The notes under the pieces were generated by a model. The model did not search any database and was not told where the DNA came from. It saw nothing but the letters and a program-made list of their open reading frames with translations. 40,374 nucleotides of DNA from Geobacter sp. (GTDB lineage Bacteria; Desulfobacterota; Desulfuromonadia; Geobacterales; Pseudopelobacteraceae), in the NCBI GenBank assembly GCA_025360785.1, contig JANYBN010000049.1, positions 1 through 40,374 on the forward strand, read 5' to 3'. A program made the position numbers and the translations under genes. Shown here in pieces: positions 16,476 to 24,894 of the stretch (within the stretch, counting starts at the first letter, position 1; every line of letters starts with the position of its first letter).

Positions 16476-17471
16476 TCACCGCACCATCCCGGCAGCCATT
16501 CTGATCGCCGCCAACAGACTCTTTTCAGATGCTGTGCCGCTGCCTGCCAGGTTATAGGCAGTGCCGTGATCAACAGAGGTACGGATGATCGGCAGCCCCA
16601 GGGTGATATTCACGCCATCGTCGAAATGCAGCATTTTGAGCGGGATCAGCCCCTGATCGTGGTACATGGCCACCACTCCGTCATAACAACCCTGCCGGGC
16701 AAAATGAAACAGGGTGTCGGCCGACAGCGGCCCCTCGACATCGATCCCCTCCTGTCGGGCCGCCTTGACCGCCGGCTCGATGATTTCTGTCTCCTCGGAG
16801 CCAAACTTTCCCCCTTCACCGCAATGTGGATTGAGAGCCAGCACCGCCAACTTCGGTGACACCTTCCCGGTCAGGCGGGAAACCCCTTCTGCCGTAATGC
16901 GTATGGTTTTAAGCACCTGTTCGTACGTTACGAGGCGCGGGACATCAGCCAGCGCCTCGTGAATTGTCACCAGGCTGACCCGCAGAATATCCCCGGCCAA
17001 CATCATGACAAAGTTGTCTGTCCCGCACAGTTCGGCGAGCAGCTCGGTGTGGCCCGGATAATCGTGACCGGCCCGGTGCATGGCTTCCTTGTTGATCGGG
17101 GCGGTTGCCATGGCAGAAATCCGGCCGTCAAGACAGAGGCGCGCCGCATGACAGATGTAGCGGAAGACCGCATCTCCGGCGGCCGCAGAAGGAGCGCCGT
17201 ACATTATGTCTGTATTCGACAGGTGTGAGAACGCCAGCAGCGGGATATCGCCTTCAGGGACAGCCCGTGCATCTTCAGCCGCCTCGATTTCGTTGATCCT
17301 CAGAGTGGAGCAGCAGACAGCCAGCGCCCGCTCCAGCGCCAATCGGTCGCCAATCACCAGAGGGATGCATATTTTGGTTATTTCGGGCGCTTGCAGCGCT
17401 TTTATGATTATTTCCGGGCCGATCCCACAGGGGTCTCCCATGGTGATGGCGATGATCGGTCGCTTCGGCAT
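16476..17471 (-). CDS. pdxA: 4-hydroxythreonine-4-phosphate dehydrogenase
   Basis: This 331-residue enzyme oxidises 4-phosphohydroxy-threonine in the DXP-dependent pyridoxal phosphate pathway. Diagnostic stretches are AITMGDPCGIGPEI (8-21), the metal-site histidines in HRAGHDYPGHTELLA, LALNPHCGEGGKFGSEE, and VAMYHDQGLIPLKML. Full length. It begins 5 bases after the cbiG stop, so it belongs to the cobM-cbiG-pdxA transcript. Why a PLP gene is attached to cobalamin genes is not shown by the sequence. Confidence 0.95.
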   Translation of the reverse strand: MPKRPIIAITMGDPCGIGPEIIIKALQAPEITKICIPLVIGDRLALERALAVCCSTLRINEIEAAEDARAVPEGDIPLLAFSHLSNTDIMYGAPSAAAGDAVFRYICHAARLCLDGRISAMATAPINKEAMHRAGHDYPGHTELLAELCGTDNFVMMLAGDILRVSLVTIHEALADVPRLVTYEQVLKTIRITAEGVSRLTGKVSPKLAVLALNPHCGEGGKFGSEETEIIEPAVKAARQEGIDVEGPLSADTLFHFARQGCYDGVVAMYHDQGLIPLKMLHFDDGVNITLGLPIIRTSVDHGTAYNLAGSGTASEKSLLAAIRMAAGMVR

Positions 17472-17476
17472 ATCGA

Positions 17477-18541
17477 CTACCTCTCGTTCAGTTCCGCCAC
17501 CGCCAGCGTGACGTTCGCGGATTTGACTTTTTTCAGCAGCAGTTGTCCACCGCCTGAGGCCAGAATTGCGGCTGGTTCAGCGACACCTGCAGCGCCGACC
17601 GCGGCCATGGCATGTTCCGAGGGTGGCGAGGGAAAGACTACCTGATTCAGTTCATCGCTCTCAAAGCAGCGCAGCTGGACACCCAGTCGCTCGGCGAATT
17701 CAACCAGGCCGGCTTCATCGCGCTTGGCCGCAACCGAGGCGATGCAGCAGACACTTTTGGGGGAGAAGGCCAGCAGTTTCAGCTGAAGGGCAACAAATTC
17801 GTCAATTTCATCAACCGATGTGCCGCGATTGCAGCCGATGCCGAGCACCAGGTTGCGGGGGCGCAGAATCAAAGTTTTTTCCGGCGGAATCTCCGTGGTG
17901 AGTTGACGATTGGTGACTAACAAAAAGCCGGAAGCAGAGCTGTTTGCGGCACCGGCGAAAGTGTCATAAAAGGTGACCCTGCCCTGACCGCACAGCCAGG
18001 GACGGACCAGCCCGGTCGGATCTACGACGGCAATCTCTTTGTCGTCAAGCAGCAAAGTATTGAGGGTCTTGACCCGGCTGATATCATCAATAATCCATCC
18101 CTGCTCCTTGGCCAGCATGTCGAAGGAGGGTAGGCCATTGGCATCGGTGGCGGTGGTGATCACGGCGCAAGCTCCGGAAGCCAGGGCGCAGCGTTCCGCC
18201 AGCTCGTTGGCTCCCCCAAGATGCCCCGACAGGAGCGCAACGGCAAACTTTCCCGCATCATCCATTACGACGACCGCCGGATCGGCTTCCTTCGACTCCA
18301 GCAGCGGCGCGATCATGCGGACTACGATGCCGGTTGACATGATCATCACAAAGCCATCGTATTTTTTCCAGAGCGAGGCGAGCAGAGACCTTAGTCCGGA
18401 CGGTTCAAACAGACGACACCCACTGCCGGCCTTATCGGCGTAGCGGCCGGACAGGTGGAATTCAAGGCCATCCATGTTTTCACACAGCCTCTGACCCAAC
18501 AGCGCTCCCCCTCTGGTTATGGCAATGACCGCGATATGCAT
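17477..18541 (-). CDS. cbiG: Cobalt-precorrin-5A hydrolase
   Basis: This 354-residue protein opens the delta-lactone ring and releases acetaldehyde in the anaerobic (early cobalt) cobalamin route. The N-terminal CbiG domain holds VMIMSTGIVVRMIAPLLESK and DPAVVVMDDAGKFAVALLSGHLGGANELA; the C-terminal CbiG domain has LGIGCNRGTSVDEID and the tail CFESDELNQVVFPS. The start at 18541 gives MHIAVIAITRGG, the usual N-terminus, and lies one base after the cobM stop. An upstream frame to 18571 is open but overlaps cobM. Confidence 0.93.
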   Translation of the reverse strand: MHIAVIAITRGGALLGQRLCENMDGLEFHLSGRYADKAGSGCRLFEPSGLRSLLASLWKKYDGFVMIMSTGIVVRMIAPLLESKEADPAVVVMDDAGKFAVALLSGHLGGANELAERCALASGACAVITTATDANGLPSFDMLAKEQGWIIDDISRVKTLNTLLLDDKEIAVVDPTGLVRPWLCGQGRVTFYDTFAGAANSSASGFLLVTNRQLTTEIPPEKTLILRPRNLVLGIGCNRGTSVDEIDEFVALQLKLLAFSPKSVCCIASVAAKRDEAGLVEFAERLGVQLRCFESDELNQVVFPSPPSEHAMAAVGAAGVAEPAAILASGGGQLLLKKVKSANVTLAVAELNER

Positions 18542-18542
18542 C

Positions 18543-19322
18543 TCAGGCGACGTGTCCTTCTCTAAAGCCATGCGTAAATTCGCCGTCGTACAACAGAGAT
18601 TTGGCTTTGAGCCCTTCGCGGCGGGCGGCCAGCACGTCGCCGACGACGATCAGTGCCTGGCGTTCAATACCTGCCTGCTGCACTTTTTCAACAAGGTCTG
18701 ACAGAGTGCATCGAATTATCTGTTCGTCATCCCACGAGGCCCGGCAGACGACCGCCGCTGGAGTAGCGGATGTATAGGCGCCTTGAAGCAGCTGCTCCAC
18801 AACCTTTTCTACCATGCCGACCGAAAGATAGATCACAATCGTTGCGCCTAGTTGGGCGATTTTATTCAACTGTTCACGTTCCGGCACCGGAGTACGCCCT
18901 TCGATGCGTGTGAATATTACTGTCTGGGAAAGTTCCGGCAGGGTCAACTCCTGCTTGAGCGCGGCCGCTGCTGCAAAAGCGCTCGTCACGCCCGGCACAA
19001 CCTGATAATCGACCTTAAGTCTGTCGAGCGCCTCCATCTGTTCCTGAATGGCCCCGTAGATACACGGATCGCCGGTGTGAAGCCGGACTACGCTCCGGCC
19101 TGACGCCATGGCGTCCATCATGACGGTAATAACCTCGGACAGAGTCATACCGGCGGAATCATAGACATCGGCCTTTGTCGCGTAAAGCTGAACCAGCTTC
19201 CGGTCTACCAGACTGCCGGCAAAGATGACGACATCGGCATGCCGCAAGAGTCGCGCGCCACGGATTGTGATGAGGTCGGCCGCGCCCGGACCGGCGCCCA
19301 CAAATGATACTCTGACTGCCAT
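18543..19322 (-). CDS. cbiF: Precorrin-4/cobalt-precorrin-4 C11-methyltransferase
   Basis: This 259-residue tetrapyrrole methylase adds the C11 methyl group during corrin ring synthesis (CobM/CbiF). It starts with VSFVGAGPGAADLITIRG, the SAM-dependent tetrapyrrole methylase signature, followed by VVRLHTGDPCIYGAIQEQ, VPGVTSAFAAAA and VIYLSVGM, as in CbiF. The adjacent CbiG places it in the anaerobic pathway, so cbiF is the better name. First gene of the three-gene unit. The 190 bases upstream are divergent from the OmpA-like gene and must hold both promoters; I cannot pick them with confidence. Confidence 0.95.
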   Translation of the reverse strand: MAVRVSFVGAGPGAADLITIRGARLLRHADVVIFAGSLVDRKLVQLYATKADVYDSAGMTLSEVITVMMDAMASGRSVVRLHTGDPCIYGAIQEQMEALDRLKVDYQVVPGVTSAFAAAAALKQELTLPELSQTVIFTRIEGRTPVPEREQLNKIAQLGATIVIYLSVGMVEKVVEQLLQGAYTSATPAAVVCRASWDDEQIIRCTLSDLVEKVQQAGIERQALIVVGDVLAARREGLKAKSLLYDGEFTHGFREGHVA

Positions 19323-19511
19323 TTGCTCTCCATCGCTTCATAATTTTCAATAGAACCGTCCAGCATCTTGTAGCCGTAATGCGCTGCCGTGTCAAGCTGG
19401 AGCGGACTTTTGTACGACCAATAATTACAAGGAGAAGTGTATTCAGCATTAGCAAAACATCTATTTTATGATATATAGCTGACAGAGATATATTTCGCGG
19501 GGGGATGGATC

Positions 19512-20354
19512 ATGATTAAACGTTTGCTTCTAATTGTAGTCGGAGGGTTGTTTCTAATGTCTGCTAGCGGCTGCCTGGTTGCCGAGAGTACTTATTTGAA
19601 AAAGGTTGAGGAAGCCGATGGCTTGTCCAAAGAACTGGCTGAACTGCAGCAGACACACAAAAAACTTGTCCTTGAAAATACCGCGCTGAAAACCAGGTTT
19701 AACAGACTGACCGAGGATGCGGCCGTCCTGACTGATGACAAAAAGCAGCTGGAGGGCATTCTCAGGGCCAAATCAGACACTTTATCAAAAAATATCAGTG
19801 AGTTGCGTCAACAGGTGGCGGAGCTTAAGACTGAAAACAGTAAGTTGAACGATGAGGTTACCGAGCTCCAGAAAGCGAAAGAGGAAAAGGTTAAAGAGGT
19901 CAGCGGTACTTACGAACTGCTTCTTTCCAACATGAAGAATGAAATCGCCCAGGGACAGGTTACCATATCCGAACTGAAGGGTAAGCTGACCGTAAATATG
20001 GAAGCTGCTATCCTGTTTGACTCCGGCAAGGCCGATGTCAAACAGGAAGGACTGGAGATTCTGAGCAAGATGGTAGAAACTCTGAAAAATGTCAGCGACA
20101 AAGCTATCCGGATCGAGGGACATACGGATGTGGTTCAGATTACGGGCGCTCTGACACGCATCTTTCCAACCAACTGGGAACTCTCTGCTGCCCGCGCCAT
20201 CAATGTCACGAAATTTCTGCAGCAGCAGGGGATTGATCCACGCAATCTGTCGGCGGCCGCCTTTGCCGAACATAAACCTGTTGCCGACAACAGCACTAAA
20301 GAAGGTAGGGCCAAAAACCGCAGAATAGAAATAACGTTGGTGGCAAAGGATTAA
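19512..20354 (+). CDS. OmpA-family lipoprotein with coiled-coil stalk
   Basis: A 280-residue exported lipoprotein. The signal peptide ends in the lipobox SASGC (C21), after a short hydrophobic core. Residues about 28-160 form a heptad-rich coiled coil (LSKELAELQQTHKKLVLENT and similar). The C-terminal OmpA peptidoglycan-binding domain begins near 163 with AAILFDSGKADVKQEG and includes IRIEGHTDV, NWELSAARAINV and the closing NRRIEITLV. The coiled coil probably spans the periplasm to reach the murein. Followed by the Smr gene after 6 bases. Confidence 0.9.
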   Translation: MIKRLLLIVVGGLFLMSASGCLVAESTYLKKVEEADGLSKELAELQQTHKKLVLENTALKTRFNRLTEDAAVLTDDKKQLEGILRAKSDTLSKNISELRQQVAELKTENSKLNDEVTELQKAKEEKVKEVSGTYELLLSNMKNEIAQGQVTISELKGKLTVNMEAAILFDSGKADVKQEGLEILSKMVETLKNVSDKAIRIEGHTDVVQITGALTRIFPTNWELSAARAINVTKFLQQQGIDPRNLSAAAFAEHKPVADNSTKEGRAKNRRIEITLVAKD

Positions 20355-20360
20355 AGTATC

Positions 20361-21065
20361 GTGGCAAAGAAAAAACAGCAGCAGCAAAATCCGCCCAAAC
20401 CGAAAGAATTTCATGCTGCCCCTTTTGGGGCTCTGAAAGGGGTAGCCGTTTCGGAGGCGGCACCGGAAAAACAGGTTCAGCCTGCAGTCAAAAAAACTGC
20501 GGAAGTGGCTGACAACGGTATTGACCTTTTTTTACAGGCTGTGGCGGATGTGCGGCCGTTTCACCCTTCAGACAAAAAACCGGCACGCGCAGGCTCGCAT
20601 CCTCAGCAAAAAGCTGTCAATAAAGCCGTAGAAGAGCTCCTGATTGTAGAAGAGGGGGCATTTCTTGAGGAAATCGGCAGGCTGAAGCTGGATACGAAAT
20701 TTACTGATTCTGTTCCTGATGAAGGCGAGTTACAGCCTCTGTCAGGCAACCGGCTCCGCCAAATGAAGCGGGGTGTTGTCTCAGTCAGTCACCAGCTCGA
20801 TCTTCATGGTCTGACTCGTGAAGAGGCACTGGAGGCATTGCCCCGCTTTCTGCGCTCCGCCCAACTGAAAGATCAGAAAGCCGTCCTGGTGATCACCGGC
20901 AAAGGAAACCACTCTTCCGAAGAACCGGTACTTCATCAGGCTGTCGCTTCATGGCTGCGCGATGCCGGCAAGGCAACAGTCCTGGAATTCGCTCCGGCAC
21001 CTCGTGAACTGGGCGGCAGCGGTGCATATGTGGTTTTTTTACGTCAACTCCCTCCTCCTGCATAA
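20361..21065 (+). CDS. Smr-domain protein (MutS2-type endonuclease domain)
   Basis: A 234-residue protein beginning with GTG. The first 130 residues are low-complexity and basic to mixed (KKKQQQQNPPKPKEF). The C-terminal Smr domain has the LDLHG motif (HQLDLHGLTREEALEALPRF) and the TGKG motif (VLVITGKGNHSSEEPVLH), as in stand-alone YdaL-like Smr proteins, which nick DNA or cleave RNA in some systems. It is 6 bases from the OmpA-like stop, so co-transcribed; no functional link is obvious. Confidence 0.88.
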   Translation: MAKKKQQQQNPPKPKEFHAAPFGALKGVAVSEAAPEKQVQPAVKKTAEVADNGIDLFLQAVADVRPFHPSDKKPARAGSHPQQKAVNKAVEELLIVEEGAFLEEIGRLKLDTKFTDSVPDEGELQPLSGNRLRQMKRGVVSVSHQLDLHGLTREEALEALPRFLRSAQLKDQKAVLVITGKGNHSSEEPVLHQAVASWLRDAGKATVLEFAPAPRELGGSGAYVVFLRQLPPPA

Positions 21066-21174
21066 CTCCCTGCTTGCATATTCCTGCCGGACAGCCGCAT
21101 TGACAGCTTCATAAAGGCGATGTATACAAGAGAACCCTGAACTCAGACTATCCAGCCCTGAAAGGAACAAACTC

Positions 21175-21465
21175 ATGATTACCCATATAGTATTATTCAA
21201 ACTGGCAGATCCCACCTCTGAAAACCTGGCGGTCACCCGAAACAAACTGCTCAGCATGGACGGAAACATCGATCTGCTGCGCCATCTCGAAGTCGGCGTA
21301 GATGTTATCAGGTCGGAACGTTCATATGATATCGCACTTACGACCCGCTTTGATTCGCTTGAAGATCTGCAGGCATATCAGATTCATCCTTATCACGCCG
21401 GTGAGGTAATACCGCATATGAAAGCGGTCTGCTCGTCTATTGTGGCGGTTGATTACGAAAACTGA
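21175..21465 (+). CDS. Dabb-domain (stress-responsive alpha/beta barrel) protein
   Basis: A 96-residue single-domain protein of the Dabb family, a ferredoxin-like dimeric barrel. Typical features are the start MITHIVLFKLAD, the central GVDVIRSERSYDIALTTRFDS and the final YHAGEVIPHMKAVCSSIVAVDYE. Family functions vary and the substrate is unknown. The ATG follows GAAAGGAAC. It is 110 bases beyond the Smr gene and 200 bases before the CoA-transferase, so probably its own unit. Confidence 0.88.
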   Translation: MITHIVLFKLADPTSENLAVTRNKLLSMDGNIDLLRHLEVGVDVIRSERSYDIALTTRFDSLEDLQAYQIHPYHAGEVIPHMKAVCSSIVAVDYEN

Positions 21466-21548
21466 GGGGCCCTTTCTGTATACTTTTTATCTTGACGAAA
21501 CATGACTGTATGCGTAAAATCCGGTTCTACTTCGGCCAGACCGCAGCG

Positions 21549-21574
21549 AAATATCCAGTAACATGCTGATATTT
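21549..21574. promoter_or_regulatory. Inverted repeat in the CoA-transferase leader, possible operator
   Basis: AAATATC (21549-21555) and GATATTT (21568-21574) are perfect inverted repeats with a 12-base spacer, about 90 bases before the CoA-transferase start. The gap as a whole (21466-21665) holds no gene; a hairpin or repressor site is possible. The regulator is unknown. Confidence 0.35.
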
Positions 21575-21665
21575 AAGTAGTTATATTCTTGCAGCAGACC
21601 TATTTTAGAAGCTTTTAAGCGCAGGTATTCAGCCTGTAAACACAATAACAAACTGGAGGTAGTAA

Positions 21666-23264
21666 ATGTCGGATTACGGAACTCTTCAAGACCGCGTACA
21701 ATGCAAGTCCCTTTTGAGCAAGGTTATGACCCCGGAGCAGACCGTTGATTTTTTCAAGGACGGCATGAACCTGGGCTGGTCAGGCTTCACACCGGCCGGT
21801 TACCCTAAAGTGGTACCGATCGCCCTGGCTGAACACGTCGAGAAGAACAATCTGCAGGGCAAGTTGAAATTCAACCTGTTCATCGGCGCCTCCGTCGGAG
21901 CTGAAACTGAAAATCGCTGGGCCATCAACGACATGATCGATCGCCGCTGGCCATACCAGACCGGTAAAGACATTGCAGCAGGCATCAACCAGGGCCGTAT
22001 CCGCATGGGCGACAAGCATCTTTCCCTGTTCGCACAGGATCTGGGCTATGGTTTCTACACCAAGGACTCCCCAACCGGCAGACTGGACCTCGCCATCATC
22101 GAAGTATCCGCTATCAAGGAAGACGGCAGCCTGGTCCCAACCTCCTCCTGCGGCGTCATCCCGGAAATCCTGATGATCTGCGACAGGATCATAATCGAGG
22201 TTAACACCGGACAGCCTTCTTTCGAAGGGATCCACGACCTGCTTACGCCGCTGACTCCTCCTAACCGTCAGGTTTTCAACATCACTAAGGCCGGCTCCCG
22301 TATCGGCGCTACCTCCATCCCCTGCGATCCGAGCAAAATCATCGCTGTTGTCGAATCCAAACTCCGCGATCAGGGTCGCGCCTTTGCCGAGCAGGATGAC
22401 ACTTCCGAGGCGATCGCCGGTCATGTTATCGAATTTTTCACACAGGAAGTTAAGGCTGGTCGTCTACCGAAGAACCTGCTGCCATTGCAGTCCGGAGTAG
22501 GTTCCATCGCCAACGCCGTTATCGGCGGCCTGGCCAAGGGCCCTTTCACCAACCTGTCCGTCTACACCGAAGTTCTCCAGGACACCATGCTTGACCTGTT
22601 TGATTCCGGTAAACTGGATCATGCATCTTCCTGTTCATTGTCACTCTCCGCTGAGCCGGGCTTCCCTAAGTTCTTCGCGAACATGGACAAATATTTCGAC
22701 AAGATCACCCTGCGCCCACTCTCGATCTCCAATGCACCGGAGCCGATTCGCCGTCTGGGCTGTATCGCCATGAACACACCTGTAGAAATCGACATTTATG
22801 CCCACGCGAACTCCACCCTGGTCGGCGGAACCCGCATGATCAACGGCCTCGGCGGTTCCGGCGACTTCCTTCGCAACGGCTACCTGAAGATGATGCACAC
22901 CCCGTCGTCACGTCCGTCAAAGACCGACCCGAACGGGATTTCCTGCGTCGTGCCTCACTGTTCGCACATCGACCACACAGAGCACGACCTCGACTGCGTC
23001 ATCACCGAGCAGGGATTGGCCGACTTACGCGGAGTTGCACCGAAGGAGCGTGCACGTCTGATCATTCAGAAATGCGCCCACCCGGATTACAAGGAACAAC
23101 TGACGGAATACCTCAAAATTGCTGAAGCTGACTGCCTCAAGCGCAAAGTCGGGCATGAGCCGCAGATGTGGGATCGCGCCTTCAAGATGCACCTCAACCT
23201 GGAGAAAAACGGCACCATGAAGCTTAAAAACTGGGACGTTAAGGTTGACCTCTGCGAAGACTAA
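21666..23264 (+). CDS. CAT1-type acetyl-CoA hydrolase/CoA-transferase, probably succinyl-CoA:acetate
   Basis: This 532-residue enzyme transfers CoA between acetate and succinyl-CoA; in Geobacter it activates acetate and closes the TCA cycle. The family shows a Glu-bearing VYTEVLQDTMLDLF (catalytic Glu), the oxyanion region QSGVGSIANAVIGGL, and GGTRMINGLGGSGDFLRNGYL. The tail VITEQGLADLRGVAPKERA is typical. Excellent AACTGGAGG site. Codon use is strongly C-ended and uniform, consistent with high expression. The 200-base leader holds an inverted repeat, and a terminator follows. Hydrolase activity instead of transferase cannot be excluded by eye. Confidence 0.92.
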   Translation: MSDYGTLQDRVQCKSLLSKVMTPEQTVDFFKDGMNLGWSGFTPAGYPKVVPIALAEHVEKNNLQGKLKFNLFIGASVGAETENRWAINDMIDRRWPYQTGKDIAAGINQGRIRMGDKHLSLFAQDLGYGFYTKDSPTGRLDLAIIEVSAIKEDGSLVPTSSCGVIPEILMICDRIIIEVNTGQPSFEGIHDLLTPLTPPNRQVFNITKAGSRIGATSIPCDPSKIIAVVESKLRDQGRAFAEQDDTSEAIAGHVIEFFTQEVKAGRLPKNLLPLQSGVGSIANAVIGGLAKGPFTNLSVYTEVLQDTMLDLFDSGKLDHASSCSLSLSAEPGFPKFFANMDKYFDKITLRPLSISNAPEPIRRLGCIAMNTPVEIDIYAHANSTLVGGTRMINGLGGSGDFLRNGYLKMMHTPSSRPSKTDPNGISCVVPHCSHIDHTEHDLDCVITEQGLADLRGVAPKERARLIIQKCAHPDYKEQLTEYLKIAEADCLKRKVGHEPQMWDRAFKMHLNLEKNGTMKLKNWDVKVDLCED

Positions 23265-23285
23265 AAGTTTTTGTAACCCTGGAAT

Positions 23286-23320
23286 AAAAAAAACCCGTCG
23301 GTCACCCGGCGGGGTTTTTT
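23286..23320 (+). terminator. Intrinsic terminator after the CoA-transferase
   Basis: AAAACCCGTCGG pairs with CCGGCGGGGTTTTTT with a short TCAC loop, one G:U/T mismatch, and a run of six T. It lies 22 bases after the stop, a textbook rho-independent terminator for a strongly expressed single gene. Confidence 0.9.
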
Positions 23321-23432
23321 ATGTCTTACATGACATTCCTGCTTGAACTTGCCACGTGGTTATGGTTTAAATAGCATTCACTCATTTTAAGGGTTCGGGT
23401 TATGACGTTATCCCTCCGACAGGTTGGTACAG

Positions 23433-24134
23433 ATGTCTACTAACGTAAACGGTTTCAAAGGCGCGGTTGCCGGTCTCTCCCTGACTGATGTTATTCAGTT
23501 AAAAGGACACAATAAATACACCGGGGCGATTTCAGTAGAGTACGGAGATAGCCAGGGTGTGATTTATTTTGTCGATGGCGAGATAATTCACGCCGAGCAG
23601 GGTGTTGAAGTTGGCGAACAAGCTATATTCGAAATTATCAAATGGCCGGGTGGCACATTTAATATTCATCCTGAAATGACTTCCAACGTATGCACCATAC
23701 ACTATCGCACCGATTTTCTTCTGCTCGAAGCGTTGCGACGCCTCGATGAAGAAAATGCTGGCGGAACTTCAAATAAATCGGCTGGCCCCTCTGTAATGCC
23801 CCGTCGCACAATGAGTAAAATAGCTGCAAGGCTGCAGGAAATAAACAATGTCACCTACGCTGTTTTACTCGACAAACAAGGCTCACCAGTTCAGGACTCC
23901 AGTATTGAGGCGGTTGCTCTGGCTGAAAAGGGAATTTTCCTGGCCAAAACCGGCAACCAGATTGGCGACTTGATGGGCTTGGGCGAAATAAAGGCCGCCG
24001 CTGTCCATACAACAAATTTCAATCTCCTGATGTATGATTCCAAGCAGCACTATTTGAGCATCGCGGTCAAACCTGACTGCAACCTGGACAGCGTCGAAGC
24101 TGAGATCAAGTCTGCATTCGTGCAGGCCAAGTAG
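23433..24134 (+). CDS. DUF4388 domain protein with C-terminal roadblock-like domain
   Basis: A 233-residue protein. The N-terminal DUF4388 domain includes LSLTDVIQLKGHNKYTGAISV, then GVIYFVDGEIIHAE and FEIIKWPGGTF; in Geobacter and Myxococcus relatives these domains occur with GTPase-regulating or gliding proteins. The C-terminal part, from AARLQEINNVTYAVLLDKQG, reads as a roadblock/LC7-type fold. An ATG is chosen at 23433; the track-like extension uses TTG at 23424 and has no better ribosome site. Followed 12 bases later by another roadblock protein. Confidence 0.8.
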   Translation: MSTNVNGFKGAVAGLSLTDVIQLKGHNKYTGAISVEYGDSQGVIYFVDGEIIHAEQGVEVGEQAIFEIIKWPGGTFNIHPEMTSNVCTIHYRTDFLLLEALRRLDEENAGGTSNKSAGPSVMPRRTMSKIAARLQEINNVTYAVLLDKQGSPVQDSSIEAVALAEKGIFLAKTGNQIGDLMGLGEIKAAAVHTTNFNLLMYDSKQHYLSIAVKPDCNLDSVEAEIKSAFVQAK

Positions 24135-24146
24135 GGGAGCGGTCTC

Positions 24147-24833
24147 ATGAAGGATATCCTGCAACAAATAAACAGCGTTGATGGTGTAATCGGCTGCGCC
24201 GTGTTCAGCCAGAACGGTGACGTGCTTGTCCATGCACTTCCGGCGCTTATCGATGCAGAGTCAATAAAGAAGGCCGCTTCGCTGACGCTGGAGTGTTCTC
24301 AAGGTTTGCAGATAACCCAAACGCTGGACCTTCTCGATTTACGCTATTCAGACGGACGCATTCTCTTCAAAGCGTTTCCGGGAGCAATGCTCTTCCTGTT
24401 ATGTTCCAACAATATAAATCTTCAGATATTGTCGATAACGCTTAACCTTGCGGTAAAAAAACTGGGAGCAATGTTATCAAGCGCCCCACCGGTTTCGGCT
24501 CCGCAACCTGTTGTTGAAGATTCAGGAGCAAGCGAAGGACTGCTGCGGATGAGCATCAGTCATCTGGCCAATAAGCAGGCCAGCGCCAGCTTTGATTCAC
24601 TTGGAATGGTTGCCGTCAGTCAGCCTACCTCCCAATATATCTCCGACTTTTACAAAACTCCCTTCAAAAAATTGACACTGACAAATTCCCCCGCAGGCAC
24701 GAGCGGCACCTTCCCGGTCATGGTTATGAAAGACATGGATCTGCAGTATGACGGAAGCGTAATCGTTGGCCCTGGAATCGAGAAAAAGCTCCAGGTGAGT
24801 GAAGGGGATAAGATTGAAGTCAGAATCGGGTGA
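24147..24833 (+). CDS. Roadblock/LC7-domain protein
   Basis: A 228-residue protein. The N-terminal roadblock domain (about 1-110) begins MKDILQQINSVDGVIGCAVFSQNG. After a Ser/Pro linker, the C-terminal 100 residues contain FKKLTLTNSPAGTSGT and VGPGIEKKLQVSEGDKIEVRIG, an unrecognised beta-rich domain. MglB-like roadblock proteins regulate small Ras-type GTPases, but no GTPase gene is adjacent. Co-transcribed with the DUF4388 protein; the unit ends at the shared terminator at 24860. Confidence 0.8.
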   Translation: MKDILQQINSVDGVIGCAVFSQNGDVLVHALPALIDAESIKKAASLTLECSQGLQITQTLDLLDLRYSDGRILFKAFPGAMLFLLCSNNINLQILSITLNLAVKKLGAMLSSAPPVSAPQPVVEDSGASEGLLRMSISHLANKQASASFDSLGMVAVSQPTSQYISDFYKTPFKKLTLTNSPAGTSGTFPVMVMKDMDLQYDGSVIVGPGIEKKLQVSEGDKIEVRIG

Positions 24834-24859
24834 CTATCTGATTTACATATAATGTTGAA

Positions 24860-24894
24860 GCGGGGAATGAGGCGAACTTATTCCCCGCTTTTTG
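24860..24894. terminator. Bidirectional intrinsic terminator between the roadblock gene and xerC/D
   Basis: GCGGGGAAT (24860-24868) pairs with ATTCCCCGC (24880-24888), followed by TTTTTG. The hairpin overlaps the xerC/D stop codon at 24878-24880, so the convergent genes share one terminator. Confidence 0.8.

Noticed and set aside
21780-22424. 214-codon open frame on the minus strand
   Set aside because: Antisense to the CoA-transferase, whose frame is complete and strongly biased in codon use.
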